This document shows positions 1 through 7,534 of a stretch of DNA of 64,000 bases, piece after piece. Every line of letters starts with the position of its first letter. The first letter of the stretch is position 1. A program made the translations under genes and the position numbers. The notes beneath the pieces were generated by a model. It was not told where the DNA came from and made no database searches. It saw only the letters and a program-made list of their open reading frames with translations. The stretch lies in the NCBI GenBank assembly GCA_905215805.1, contig CAJMRL010000004.1:119939-183938 (forward strand). The letters are read 5' to 3'. This DNA is from an uncultured bacterium. Its GTDB lineage: Bacteria > Bacillota > Clostridia > UBA1381.

Positions 1-1
1 T

Positions 2-922
2 CTTCATAAGGATATGACTGTTAAAGAAGCTTTTGATAAAATTCGCCGAGTAGGGGTAAATAAAGAAACGATATATACCTGTTATGTCACAGAAAACCGC
101 AGGCTCATAGGAATTGTTACCGTAAAAGATCTTTTTATGTCAGAAGAAGATGATAAGATAAATGACATAATGGAAACGAATATTATCAGTGTTGATACCA
201 GGGTCGATAAAGAAGACGTTGCGAGAATGTTTAGGAAATATGATTTTCTTGCGATACCTGTTGTTGACAGCGGAAACAGGCTTGTCGGCATTGTTACGTT
301 TGACGATGCTATGGATGTCATAAATGAAGAAAATACCGAGGATTTTTCAAAGATGGCTGCTGTAACGCCAAATGATGAATCTTATTTTAAGACTGGTATT
401 TTTAAGCATGCCATGCACCGTATAGGATGGCTTTGCATATTAATGATTTCTGCTACAATTACCGGAATTCTTACGGATAGATATAATAATGTTTTTATCA
501 CAGTTCCAATATTAGTATCGTTTATGCCAATGATTATGGATACGGGAGGTAATTGCGGATCTCAAAGCTCGGTGTTGATCATAAGAGGACTTGCTTTGGA
601 CGAAATTGAATTTAAAGACTTTTTTAAGGTTGTATTTAAAGAGTTTCGTATCGCCATAATGGTAAGCGCTGTTTTGGCGGGGGTTAACGGTCTGCGAATA
701 TATCTTATGTATGGACATGATATATTGCTTTCCGCGGCGGTATCTATATCAATAATTTTTACGGTCATTTTTTCTAAGCTGATAGGTTCATCTTTGCCGA
801 TGCTTGCGAAAAAATGCGGTCTTGACCCGGCTATTATGGCAACGCCGCTTATTTCTACGATTGTAGATTGCTGCTCATTGTTTATTTATTTTAATGTTGC
901 AATGAAAATGCTTAATATATAG
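2..922 (+). CDS. mgtE: Magnesium transporter MgtE, C-terminal part (5' truncated by window)
   Basis: The reading frame is open to the left edge, so the N-terminal cytoplasmic domain lies outside the window. What remains is a CBS pair (first ~115 residues; 'GIVTVKDL' and 'GIVTFDDA' are typical CBS ends) followed by about five membrane helices. The signature 'MPMIMDTGGNCGSQSS' and the C-terminal 'GLDPAIMATPLISTIVD' are characteristic of the MgtE pore, where the Asp of the last helix lines the ion path. The family is a homodimeric Mg2+ channel gated by Mg2+ bound to the cytoplasmic domains. The next gene follows after 24 bases with its own ribosome binding site, so the two may be co-transcribed. 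Confidence 0.93.
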   Translation, partial: LHKDMTVKEAFDKIRRVGVNKETIYTCYVTENRRLIGIVTVKDLFMSEEDDKINDIMETNIISVDTRVDKEDVARMFRKYDFLAIPVVDSGNRLVGIVTFDDAMDVINEENTEDFSKMAAVTPNDESYFKTGIFKHAMHRIGWLCILMISATITGILTDRYNNVFITVPILVSFMPMIMDTGGNCGSQSSVLIIRGLALDEIEFKDFFKVVFKEFRIAIMVSAVLAGVNGLRIYLMYGHDILLSAAVSISIIFTVIFSKLIGSSLPMLAKKCGLDPAIMATPLISTIVDCCSLFIYFNVAMKMLNI

Positions 923-946
923 TATAAATTAAAAAGGAGAGTATCT

Positions 947-1336
947 ATGCAGGAAAGAGCTATTACAGATCTTGCGAATAAATGGATAGAAGAGGAAATA
1001 AATGTTCCTTATTTTAAATCAATTAAAAATAAAGTAAAAACAGCAGTTAATATTGAATCATTATCTGATGAAATGATGCTTTTTCTGGCGTATGGTATGG
1101 ATTTGGATGATAAGTTATTGTCGGAGGTTGAGCAAAAATACAAAATGACGAAGGAGGATCTGCATACTGCTCTTATTGTAAGATTAAAGGCGGCATTGAG
1201 AGATGCAAAACAATATGCGGAGTCACATGATAACTGTGATAAAATTAATAAGCTTATAGATGATTTGCAGAATAAGGGGCTTGACGGACGTTCATGTGAA
1301 CTTTGGATAGCTGAAGTAAGGAGCAGCATAAGCTGA
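947..1336 (+). CDS. Small hypothetical protein (129 aa)
   Basis: I do not recognise this protein. It is a soluble, probably all-helical, charged 129-residue protein with no signal peptide, membrane segment or cysteine cluster. An AAAAAGGAGAG ribosome binding site lies just upstream of the ATG. It follows mgtE by 24 bases, so it may be read from the same transcript, and a long hairpin follows its stop codon. It is likely a real gene because of the strong ribosome binding site and normal codon use, but no function can be assigned. Confidence 0.75.
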   Translation: MQERAITDLANKWIEEEINVPYFKSIKNKVKTAVNIESLSDEMMLFLAYGMDLDDKLLSEVEQKYKMTKEDLHTALIVRLKAALRDAKQYAESHDNCDKINKLIDDLQNKGLDGRSCELWIAEVRSSIS

Positions 1337-1390
1337 TTTATAAAAGCTTAATTTGTGACTGACGGATCATAATCAGACAAGAAAATTATG

Positions 1391-1455
1391 CCGGTGGTAA
1401 TAGGAATGTATGTTGCAAAATTTATAAACGTGCATCTATTATCACCGGTATTTTA
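1391..1455 (+). terminator. Probable intrinsic terminator after the 129-aa gene
   Basis: Bases 1391-1403 pair with 1436-1448 (one G-U), and 1406-1413 pair with 1428-1435. This makes a hairpin of about 21 pairs with a 2-nt bulge and a 14-nt loop, followed by TATTTTATTT. It separates the mgtE group from the pyrK promoter. A leader-RNA role is less likely because the next promoter lies downstream of it. Confidence 0.6.
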
Positions 1456-1494
1456 TTTAGTCCGGCATTTAAATAACAGTTTTCAGTGTTTTTA

Positions 1495-1523
1495 TTGACA
1501 AAACAGTAAATAGATGCTATAAT
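1495..1523 (+). promoter_or_regulatory. Sigma-A promoter of pyrK-pyrD
   Basis: Perfect consensus: TTGACA at 1495-1500, a 17-base spacer, and TATAAT at 1518-1523. The transcript would start near 1530, leaving only about 30 nt before the start codon, so there is no room for a long PyrR-type attenuator. Confidence 0.87.
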
Positions 1524-1561
1524 TATGTTAGCATACTATAAATTGCGAAGGAATGATACAC

Positions 1562-2320
1562 TTGAAAAAAGCACATAAATGTATTCTTTTAAAAAAAGAA
1601 GAGATTGCAAATGGAATATTTGATTTTACAGTGGAATCAAATGAAATTGCAAAGGAAGCGCAATGCGGTCAATTTTTGCATATAGACTGCGGTTCAAAAA
1701 CTTTTTTAAGACGACCTATAAGTATATGTGATGTTAATGATAATAAGGTACGGTTCATATTTCAAGTAAAGGGGGAGGGAACAAAAGAACTTTCTCAAAT
1801 GAATCCCGGAGATGTGATAGATATAATGGGACCGCTTGGACATGGCTATGAAATTATAGGAAATAAACCTGTAATTATAGGCGGCGGTATAGGCGTTTTT
1901 CCGTTGCTTATGCTGGCAAAAAGAACAAAGGCAGATGTGTTCCTCGGTTTTAGAGATAAGTCACTTGTAGTACTTGAGGATGAATTCAAAAATTGTGCGA
2001 AATCAGTTACGGTAGGAACTGATAACGGAACATATGGATATAAAGGATATGTAGCGTCTGCTATGGAGGAATACCTTAATAAAAATGAATGTGATATGAT
2101 TTATTGCTGCGGACCTACACCAATGCTTAAAGCCGTAAAAAATATTGCGGAAAGCTTAGGAATAAAATGCCAGCTTTCACTTGAACAAAGAATGGGCTGC
2201 GGTATAGGCGCTTGTCTTGTATGTACATGTGAAACAGTACATGAGGGTACGGATAGATATATGCGTGTATGTAAAAACGGTCCGGTATTTTATTCTACGG
2301 AGGTGACTCTGAATGATTGA
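1562..2320 (+). CDS. pyrK: Dihydroorotate dehydrogenase B, electron-transfer subunit PyrK
   Basis: PyrK passes electrons from PyrDB to NAD+ in pyrimidine synthesis, using FAD and a [2Fe-2S] cluster. The FAD-binding 'RRPISICD' motif sits about 50 residues in, a glycine-rich nucleotide stretch ('IIGGGIGVFPLL') follows, and the C-terminus has the cluster cysteines in 'MGCGIGACLVCTC' plus 'RVCKNGPVF'. I prefer the TTG at 1562 as start because GAAGGA at 1547-1552 is 9 bases upstream; an in-frame ATG at 1553 touches the ribosome binding site. Length (252 aa) is normal. The stop overlaps pyrD by 8 bases, which suggests translational coupling of the two subunits. Confidence 0.94.
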   Translation: MKKAHKCILLKKEEIANGIFDFTVESNEIAKEAQCGQFLHIDCGSKTFLRRPISICDVNDNKVRFIFQVKGEGTKELSQMNPGDVIDIMGPLGHGYEIIGNKPVIIGGGIGVFPLLMLAKRTKADVFLGFRDKSLVVLEDEFKNCAKSVTVGTDNGTYGYKGYVASAMEEYLNKNECDMIYCCGPTPMLKAVKNIAESLGIKCQLSLEQRMGCGIGACLVCTCETVHEGTDRYMRVCKNGPVFYSTEVTLND

Positions 2321-3227
2321 TACAAGAATAAATTTCTGTGGGGTAGAATTTAAAAATCCGATTGTTACGGCTTCAGGAACGTTTGGATTTGGAGAAGAAT
2401 ATAATGAATATGTTTCGTTAAATGAATATGGCGGATTTAGCGCTAAAGGCTTGACAAGACGGCCGAGAGAAGGAAACAGACCTCCGAGAATTGCTGAAAC
2501 TCCTTATGGAATATTGAACAGCGTGGGGCTGCAAAATCCAGGCGTTGAATATTTTTCATCGCATATAATGCCTGAGATTGCGAAAAAATATGATACAAAT
2601 GTTATAGCGAATATGTCGGGAAATACGGTTGAAGAATACTGTGAGATGGCGCAGATCTTGTCCGAAACAGATGTAGCGCTTATTGAAATGAATATATCAT
2701 GCCCAAATGTAAAGCATGGCGGCATGACTTTTGGAACAGATCCGGATACGGTATATGAGCTTACAAAGAAGGTAAAGACATATTGCAAAAAGCCATTGGT
2801 TGTAAAGCTGTCTCCGAATGTAACATCGATAACCGATATAGCAAAAGCAGCTGAGCAGGGAGGAGCGGATGCGCTCTCATTAATAAATACATTGTTGGGA
2901 ATGAAAATAGATATTCATACCAAAAGACCTGTTTTGGCAAATAATATGGGCGGTTTATCGGGTCCTGCCGTAAAGCCGGTAGCGGTAAGAATGGTATATC
3001 AGGTACATCAGGCAGTAGATTTGCCTATTATAGGTATGGGCGGAGTCATGAATGGTGAAGATGTAATTGAGTTTATGCTTGCAGGAGCTTCGCTTGTCGC
3101 TTTAGGAACAGGATTATTTATAAAACCAGATATGATTCTGGACGTAAAGCAGTATTTAGAAGAATATATGAATAAGAATAATATAACAAATATAAATGAT
3201 ATTATCGGAGCAGTTGAGCTGAACTGA
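2313..3227 (+). CDS. pyrD: Dihydroorotate dehydrogenase B, catalytic subunit
   Basis: Class 1B dihydroorotate dehydrogenase: a cytosolic FMN enzyme that oxidises dihydroorotate to orotate together with PyrK. The 304-residue TIM barrel has the N-terminal 'PIVTASGTFGFG', the active-site loop 'NISCPNVKHGG' (Cys is the catalytic base of class 1), 'SLINTLLGMKID', and the FMN-phosphate region 'PIIGMGGVMNGED'. It overlaps pyrK by 8 bases. No other pyr genes are in the window, so the rest of the pathway lies elsewhere. Confidence 0.96.
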   Translation: MIDTRINFCGVEFKNPIVTASGTFGFGEEYNEYVSLNEYGGFSAKGLTRRPREGNRPPRIAETPYGILNSVGLQNPGVEYFSSHIMPEIAKKYDTNVIANMSGNTVEEYCEMAQILSETDVALIEMNISCPNVKHGGMTFGTDPDTVYELTKKVKTYCKKPLVVKLSPNVTSITDIAKAAEQGGADALSLINTLLGMKIDIHTKRPVLANNMGGLSGPAVKPVAVRMVYQVHQAVDLPIIGMGGVMNGEDVIEFMLAGASLVALGTGLFIKPDMILDVKQYLEEYMNKNNITNINDIIGAVELN

Positions 3228-3281
3228 TGATAGAATTATAGTATTGTTTTATTATATTATTAAGGAAAGGATTTATTTAAG

Positions 3282-3563
3282 ATGGAAGAAAATACAGAAG
3301 CATTGGAAATAGTCGAGCTTGAAGACAGCGAGGGCGGAACAATAAAATGTATTGCTCTCGGCACATTTGATTTTAAGGATCATATGTATTGTGCATTTGT
3401 AGAGGTTGATGATGCAGGAGTAGAAAGTGATGATGTAATTATTCTCAGAGCATCATTTGTAGATGAAACAAAGGAAATGTTGGATTTAGCCCCTGTGGAA
3501 GATGATGCAGAGCTTGAAGCGGCATATAATGAGTTTTTAAAGCTTTCAGGAGCAGAGGGCTAA
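3282..3563 (+). CDS. DUF1292 family protein
   Basis: A short acidic protein of 93 residues matching the DUF1292 (YrzB-like) family: a central beta-rich core ('VELEDSEGGTIKC', 'MYCAFVEVDD') between acidic stretches. In Firmicutes such proteins are common, often near ruvX, and have no settled function; here ruvX is 3.5 kb away. AAGGAAAGG about 10 bases upstream supports the ATG at 3282. A hairpin follows the stop codon. Confidence 0.87.
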   Translation: MEENTEALEIVELEDSEGGTIKCIALGTFDFKDHMYCAFVEVDDAGVESDDVIILRASFVDETKEMLDLAPVEDDAELEAAYNEFLKLSGAEG

Positions 3564-3579
3564 TCAGTTAAAAATATTT

Positions 3580-3617
3580 AGGCGCTGCCGAAGAATATCT
3601 ATTCTTAAGTGGCGTCT
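3580..3617 (+). terminator. Hairpin terminator after the DUF1292 gene
   Basis: Bases 3580-3588 pair with 3609-3617 (with G-U pairs) and 3591-3596 pair with 3601-3606 across a 2x2 internal loop, leaving an ATCT tetraloop. The following U tract is weak (ATTTAT), so termination strength is uncertain. Confidence 0.6.
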
Positions 3618-3618
3618 A

Positions 3619-3647
3619 TTTATATGTGCATTTATTATAAGTATAAT
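3619..3647 (+). promoter_or_regulatory. Probable promoter of the MATE exporter
   Basis: TTTATA at 3619-3624, a 17-base spacer and TATAAT at 3642-3647. The -35 element is weak. It lies just after the preceding hairpin and 32 bases before the MATE start codon. Confidence 0.45.
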
Positions 3648-3678
3648 TACTACTCAAAATATTAATGGGAGAATAGTT

Positions 3679-5049
3679 ATGGGAAAAAATAAATCTGAGA
3701 TAAATATGTGCAGCGGAGCACTGCTTCCAGCTATACTGCGCTTTGCACTGCCCCTTATGGCTTCAAGTATATTGCAGCTAATATTTAATGCTACTGATAT
3801 AATTGTGGTAGGACGTTTTGCGGGAGAAAATTCTTTGGCGGCGGTAGGGTCGAATACATCGCTTATTAACCTTATGACCAATCTTTTTCTTGGTCTTGCT
3901 ACGGGTACAAATGTTTTGGTTGCGCAATATATAGGAGCAGGAAATAGGGTAGGATTAAAGAGAACTATACATACTTCGCTTATACTTGGAGTTATAAGCG
4001 GTCTTATGCTTACAGTATTAGGGCTGCTATTTGCAGGTCAGATACTTAAGCTTATGAGTACACCTGCGGAAATAATAAATTTATCAGCTCTGTATTTAAG
4101 AGTATATTTTATCGGAATGCCTGCTATGATGGTATACAACTTTGGAAGTGCCATAATGAGAGCAAAAGGCGATACCAAAAGGCCTTTGTATTATCTTTCT
4201 GCCGGAGGCGTTTTAAATGTAATATTAGACCTTGTTTTTGTTATTATTTTTAAAATGGATGTATTAGGCGTAGCTATTGCAACTGTGGTATCACAATTTG
4301 TATCCGCTACACTTATACTTAGATCTCTAATGCATGAAAAAGATGCTTTTCGAGTAAAGGTAAAAGATCTTAAACTTAATGGAGCAACGGTAAAACAAAT
4401 ACTCTGTATAGGAATTCCTGCTGGTATTCAGGGGGTTGTATTTTCATTATCAAATGTTGTTATACAATCGTCCATTAATTCATTTGGTGCAACGGTTATG
4501 GCAGGAAGTGCCGCAGCAGCAAATCTTGAAGGATTTGTATGGGTAGCGATGAATGCGTTTAACCAAGCGGCATTAACATTTACAGGACAAAATGTGGGCG
4601 CCGGCAAATATTCTCGAATAAATAAAATTATGATCACAACAGAGTCATGTGAGGTCTTTACAGGGTTAATATTGGGAGTTGCTATATACATGCTCTATAA
4701 ACCGCTTCTTGGCATATATTCAAATGTACCGGAGGTAATTGCTGAAGGACATTTAAGATTAAAATATATTTGTTTAACATATTTTATCTGCGGGCTTATG
4801 GACTGTATTGTTGGTTCTATAAGAGGTATGGGTGCAGCGATAATACCTACAATCGTATCATTGCTCGGAGCTTGCGGACTTAGACTTGTATGGGTTGCTA
4901 CAATATTCCAAATTCCTCAGTTCCACACTCTGGAAATATTGTATTTGTCATACCCCGTATCATGGCTTATAACATTTGCAGCGCATTTAGTTTTTTACAT
5001 AATATTACGAAGGAAATTCCCTTCAAAGGATATGGTTCCAAATACGTAG
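3679..5049 (+). CDS. MATE family efflux transporter
   Basis: A polytopic membrane protein of 456 residues with about 12 helices in two six-helix halves. The N-terminal half begins 'RFALPLMASSILQLIFNATDIIVVGRFAG', split here as the typical MATE start (PLMASSILQLIF then NATDIIVVGRF); the second half starts near 'CIGIPAGIQGVVFSLSN'. Family members export cationic drugs or metabolites using Na+ or H+ gradients; the substrate cannot be read from sequence. GGGAGAA lies 6 bases upstream of the ATG. It is a monocistronic unit closed by a strong terminator. Confidence 0.93.
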   Translation: MGKNKSEINMCSGALLPAILRFALPLMASSILQLIFNATDIIVVGRFAGENSLAAVGSNTSLINLMTNLFLGLATGTNVLVAQYIGAGNRVGLKRTIHTSLILGVISGLMLTVLGLLFAGQILKLMSTPAEIINLSALYLRVYFIGMPAMMVYNFGSAIMRAKGDTKRPLYYLSAGGVLNVILDLVFVIIFKMDVLGVAIATVVSQFVSATLILRSLMHEKDAFRVKVKDLKLNGATVKQILCIGIPAGIQGVVFSLSNVVIQSSINSFGATVMAGSAAAANLEGFVWVAMNAFNQAALTFTGQNVGAGKYSRINKIMITTESCEVFTGLILGVAIYMLYKPLLGIYSNVPEVIAEGHLRLKYICLTYFICGLMDCIVGSIRGMGAAIIPTIVSLLGACGLRLVWVATIFQIPQFHTLEILYLSYPVSWLITFAAHLVFYIILRRKFPSKDMVPNT

Positions 5050-5098
5050 GATATATGTATAAATATAACGTGGCTTAAATATGGTTATATATTATTTT

Positions 5099-5133
5099 GC
5101 ATGGATGGATCAGATTCCATCCATGCAGTTTTT
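5099..5133 (+). terminator. Intrinsic terminator of the MATE gene
   Basis: A perfect 11-bp stem (5099-5109 with 5116-5126), a 6-nt loop, then a T5 run. Its T run overlaps the 3' end of the convergent yunB gene. On the minus strand there is no T run, so it mainly serves the plus-strand gene. Confidence 0.87.
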
Positions 5134-5785
5134 ATGTTTCAGGTATAACCATACCAGAGGTGCTTCCGGAGCTGTAATAACGCGGGACATCGCCTTTTAT
5201 AACGGTATTCATTAGAGGGATTTCGGTAGATATAGTTTCTGATTGATTAAGAAGAAAACCTCGGTATAAAACGTTTACTGATATCATTAATGTTATTTTG
5301 TGCTCTGTTTGGTTTATTCCTGCGTCTTCAAAGCTTTCCTTTATTTCGGTATTAATAAGTCCGAGAGGTATGATTTTGAAAGAAAGATTCGGTCCCATGC
5401 CATTAAGCAGATAAAATTTAGATGCGCTCATGAGCGGAATGTCAACGTTTTTTGCTTCTTGATTATTCATTTTCTCTTTAAGATTTAATATGATCAGTGA
5501 CTTTGCTTTGTTTAATTTTGCGCTGTCTGTTTCTAAAGCAGTGATTGTTCCGTCAGAATTGTTGACAATCTCTGCAAGATCGCCTAATTCATGCTCATCA
5601 AATACTTCATATACGGCTTTATGCACATTTTCTGTGACCATATCATTAGCATAAAATGAAAGCTGCGCCGTAAAAGCAGGCTCAAGTCTTTTCATAATGA
5701 ATAATAGAAAGACAAGGGATAAAAATAGAATAACCCCAATCCGCAAACCGATATTATGTTTTTTATATCTAATTCCCATGCGCAT
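5132..5785 (-). CDS. yunB: Sporulation protein YunB
   Basis: A 217-residue protein with one N-terminal membrane anchor (about residues 14-30) and an extracytoplasmic domain. The segment 'MGPNLSFKIIPLGLINTEIK' followed by 'DAGINQTEHKI' is the conserved core of the YunB family, whose Bacillus subtilis member is expressed in sporulation under sigma-E. An alternative start at the third residue (MGIRYKK) is possible. It is convergent with the MATE gene. It precedes nothing on its own strand, and the two upstream minus-strand genes (DUF4363, DUF421) are also families linked to spore formers. Confidence 0.86.
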   Translation of the reverse strand: MRMGIRYKKHNIGLRIGVILFLSLVFLLFIMKRLEPAFTAQLSFYANDMVTENVHKAVYEVFDEHELGDLAEIVNNSDGTITALETDSAKLNKAKSLIILNLKEKMNNQEAKNVDIPLMSASKFYLLNGMGPNLSFKIIPLGLINTEIKESFEDAGINQTEHKITLMISVNVLYRGFLLNQSETISTEIPLMNTVIKGDVPRYYSSGSTSGMVIPET

Positions 5786-5862
5786 AAAACCACCTCAAGG
5801 TTATAGTATGCGCATTAATAATTTTTTGTTAAATACCACTATCATCTTTTATGTGAAATTTT

Positions 5863-6243
5863 TCACAAAATATTTTCTAAACGCAGTCTATAATTTTTCG
5901 GAAGATGCGCAAAAAGGAAATTAAGAACAGAACTTTTTGATATCGCATCTGTATGTGCTCCTCCTTCGGTATATCGCTTTAATTCAGCAAGATTCATTTC
6001 GATGTTATCTAACTCAGCATGATTATTCATAGCTGAAAGAAATGTATTTTTACTGTCTATATATTCTTCAAGACGCTCTATATCCTGCATTGCTCCGTTA
6101 AAGTCATCATTCGATAATTTACTGCTGATTTGGGAATTAATTTCAATTAATTCTGAGGATACTTTTTCAAGCGTACCGGTGTATGCAGCGCTGCCCCAAA
6201 TGACAATGGCTATAAGTATAGCGGATATAATCACACTTTTCAT
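5863..6243 (-). CDS. DUF4363 family protein
   Basis: A 126-residue protein with an N-terminal membrane helix (about residues 3-20, possibly a signal anchor) and a long helical outer domain containing 'MQDIERLEEYIDSKNTFLSAM'-like heptads split across about residues 56-76. It matches DUF4363, a family of unknown role that is found next to DUF421 proteins in Clostridia. The start codon is directly adjacent to the DUF421 stop, so the two are translationally coupled and probably work together at the membrane. Confidence 0.85.
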   Translation of the reverse strand: MKSVIISAILIAIVIWGSAAYTGTLEKVSSELIEINSQISSKLSNDDFNGAMQDIERLEEYIDSKNTFLSAMNNHAELDNIEMNLAELKRYTEGGAHTDAISKSSVLNFLFAHLPKNYRLRLENIL

Positions 6244-6924
6244 TTATTTTTCCTCCTTGGTTTGTATAAAAATATCTCCTTCAGAATTAAGAGAGGCGAT
6301 AAAAACGTGTTTAAGGTCCGAAATATTTCTTTTTTTCAGCTCATTTTCAAGCCATGATAAGCTTTTTCCGCTGCGTTTTAATTCCGAGTGGTTAAGCTCT
6401 CCGTCAGTAATAAGAGTGAAAGGCAGTCCATCACAGCGCGGATTTCTTATTTGCATATCTTCTACGGTTGCCGTTCTCGATTTATCTGTAGGTATAATGC
6501 TAAGCTTACCGCTGGTTTCTATTACAGCAACGGACACATCTGAAATATCATGATATCCATTTACACGAAGCTCTTCAAGAAGGTCATTGATATTAAATCG
6601 AAGACGAGCTAATTCTTTTTCATTTATATGTCCGTCATAGATTACGATACTTGGCTCACCACTGAGAAAGTTACGTATTCGGCGGCTTTTTAAACTGAGA
6701 AATGATAAAAATACTTCTGCCGCAATTAGGGTGATCGCCGGAATTATTCCGGAGAACAACGGAATATCAATAGCCTGCATTGGTACTGATACAAGATCTG
6801 AAATCATAATGGTCACTACAAGTTCAGATGGCTGAAGCTCTCCAAGCTGGCGTTTGCCCATTATACGAAGGGCTGCTATGACTGTGCCATATAGTATAAG
6901 TGTTCTTACTACAAGATTAAGCAT
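6244..6924 (-). CDS. DUF421 family membrane protein (YetF/YcaP-like)
   Basis: A 226-residue protein with three N-terminal membrane helices and a cytosolic alpha/beta domain. Hallmarks are 'RIMGKRQLGELQPSELV' and 'GEPSIVIYDGHINEKELARL'. DUF421 proteins are abundant in spore formers, and some are encoded in spoVA-related mobile operons affecting spore germination and heat resistance; that role is known for relatives and only inferred here. A GGAGG site precedes the ATG. It forms an operon with DUF4363, possibly continuing to yunB. Confidence 0.9.
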   Translation of the reverse strand: MLNLVVRTLILYGTVIAALRIMGKRQLGELQPSELVVTIMISDLVSVPMQAIDIPLFSGIIPAITLIAAEVFLSFLSLKSRRIRNFLSGEPSIVIYDGHINEKELARLRFNINDLLEELRVNGYHDISDVSVAVIETSGKLSIIPTDKSRTATVEDMQIRNPRCDGLPFTLITDGELNHSELKRSGKSLSWLENELKKRNISDLKHVFIASLNSEGDIFIQTKEEK

Positions 6925-6960
6925 ATAAAATACCTCCGTATTTATTATTTACTGTTTTTA

Positions 6961-6989
6961 TTGACATATCCATAAAAGTGGTATATAAT
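6961..6989 (+). promoter_or_regulatory. Sigma-A promoter of ruvX
   Basis: TTGACA at 6961-6966, a 17-base spacer and TATAAT at 6984-6989: a perfect consensus, 28 bases before the ruvX start. Confidence 0.88.
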
Positions 6990-7016
6990 TTATAAAAAAG
7001 ATAAGGTGATGATTAA

Positions 7017-7442
7017 ATGAGAATTTTAGGTATAGATTATGGAGACGCAAGAGTAGGTATTGCGGTAAGCGACCCGTTAGGAATGATGGCTAATGGTGTG
7101 GGAACCATAAAGAATACAGGGAAGAAATATTTAAATGAAGAATTGTTAAAAATCATAGATCAATATAATCCGGCAACTATTGTAGTGGGTCTGCCTAAAA
7201 ACATGGACGGAACAGAGGGGTTTAGAACAGAAGCTACGCATAAATTTGTGGAAAATCTTAAAGAAATATATAATGGTGAAATTATATACTGGGATGAGAG
7301 GCTGACAACAGTTGGAGCTTCGGTATATTTAAATCAAACAAACACAAGAGGAAATAAAAGGAAAAAAATTATAGATACAGTATCGGCATGCCTTATTCTT
7401 GAAGGCTATCTTAATTCAATAAAAAATAATCTAAATAAATGA
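7017..7442 (+). CDS. ruvX: YqgF/RuvX family nuclease (putative pre-16S rRNA nuclease / Holliday junction resolvase)
   Basis: A 141-residue RNase H-fold protein. The N-terminal 'ILGIDYGDARVGIAVSD' carries the first catalytic Asp; 'VGLPKNMDGTEG' and 'WDERLTTVGA' carry the Glu/Asp of the second site and 'KKIIDTVSACLIL' the C-terminal Asp. E. coli YqgF processes the 16S rRNA 5' end, and other members resolve Holliday junctions. AAGGTG lies 9 bases before the ATG. It is transcribed alone from a consensus promoter. Confidence 0.92.
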   Translation: MRILGIDYGDARVGIAVSDPLGMMANGVGTIKNTGKKYLNEELLKIIDQYNPATIVVGLPKNMDGTEGFRTEATHKFVENLKEIYNGEIIYWDERLTTVGASVYLNQTNTRGNKRKKIIDTVSACLILEGYLNSIKNNLNK

Positions 7443-7476
7443 AATATATCAGTGTGCTTTATTAGAAATGAGCTGT

Positions 7477-7523
7477 AAAAAACGCCCATTAATGCAGAAT
7501 TATTAAGTCCGCATTAATGGGCG
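7477..7523 (-). terminator. Intrinsic terminator of the pectate lyase gene
   Basis: A perfect 13-bp stem (7483-7495 with 7511-7523), followed on the minus strand by T6 (7482-7477). The plus-strand side lacks a T run, so ruvX may use it only weakly. Confidence 0.87.
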
Positions 7524-7534
7524 CAATGAATTAT

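Noticed and set aside
1391..1448. Long hairpin before pyrK as a PyrR attenuator or riboswitch
   Set aside because: A perfect promoter lies downstream of it, so the hairpin is not in the pyrK leader; a terminator of the previous gene is simpler.
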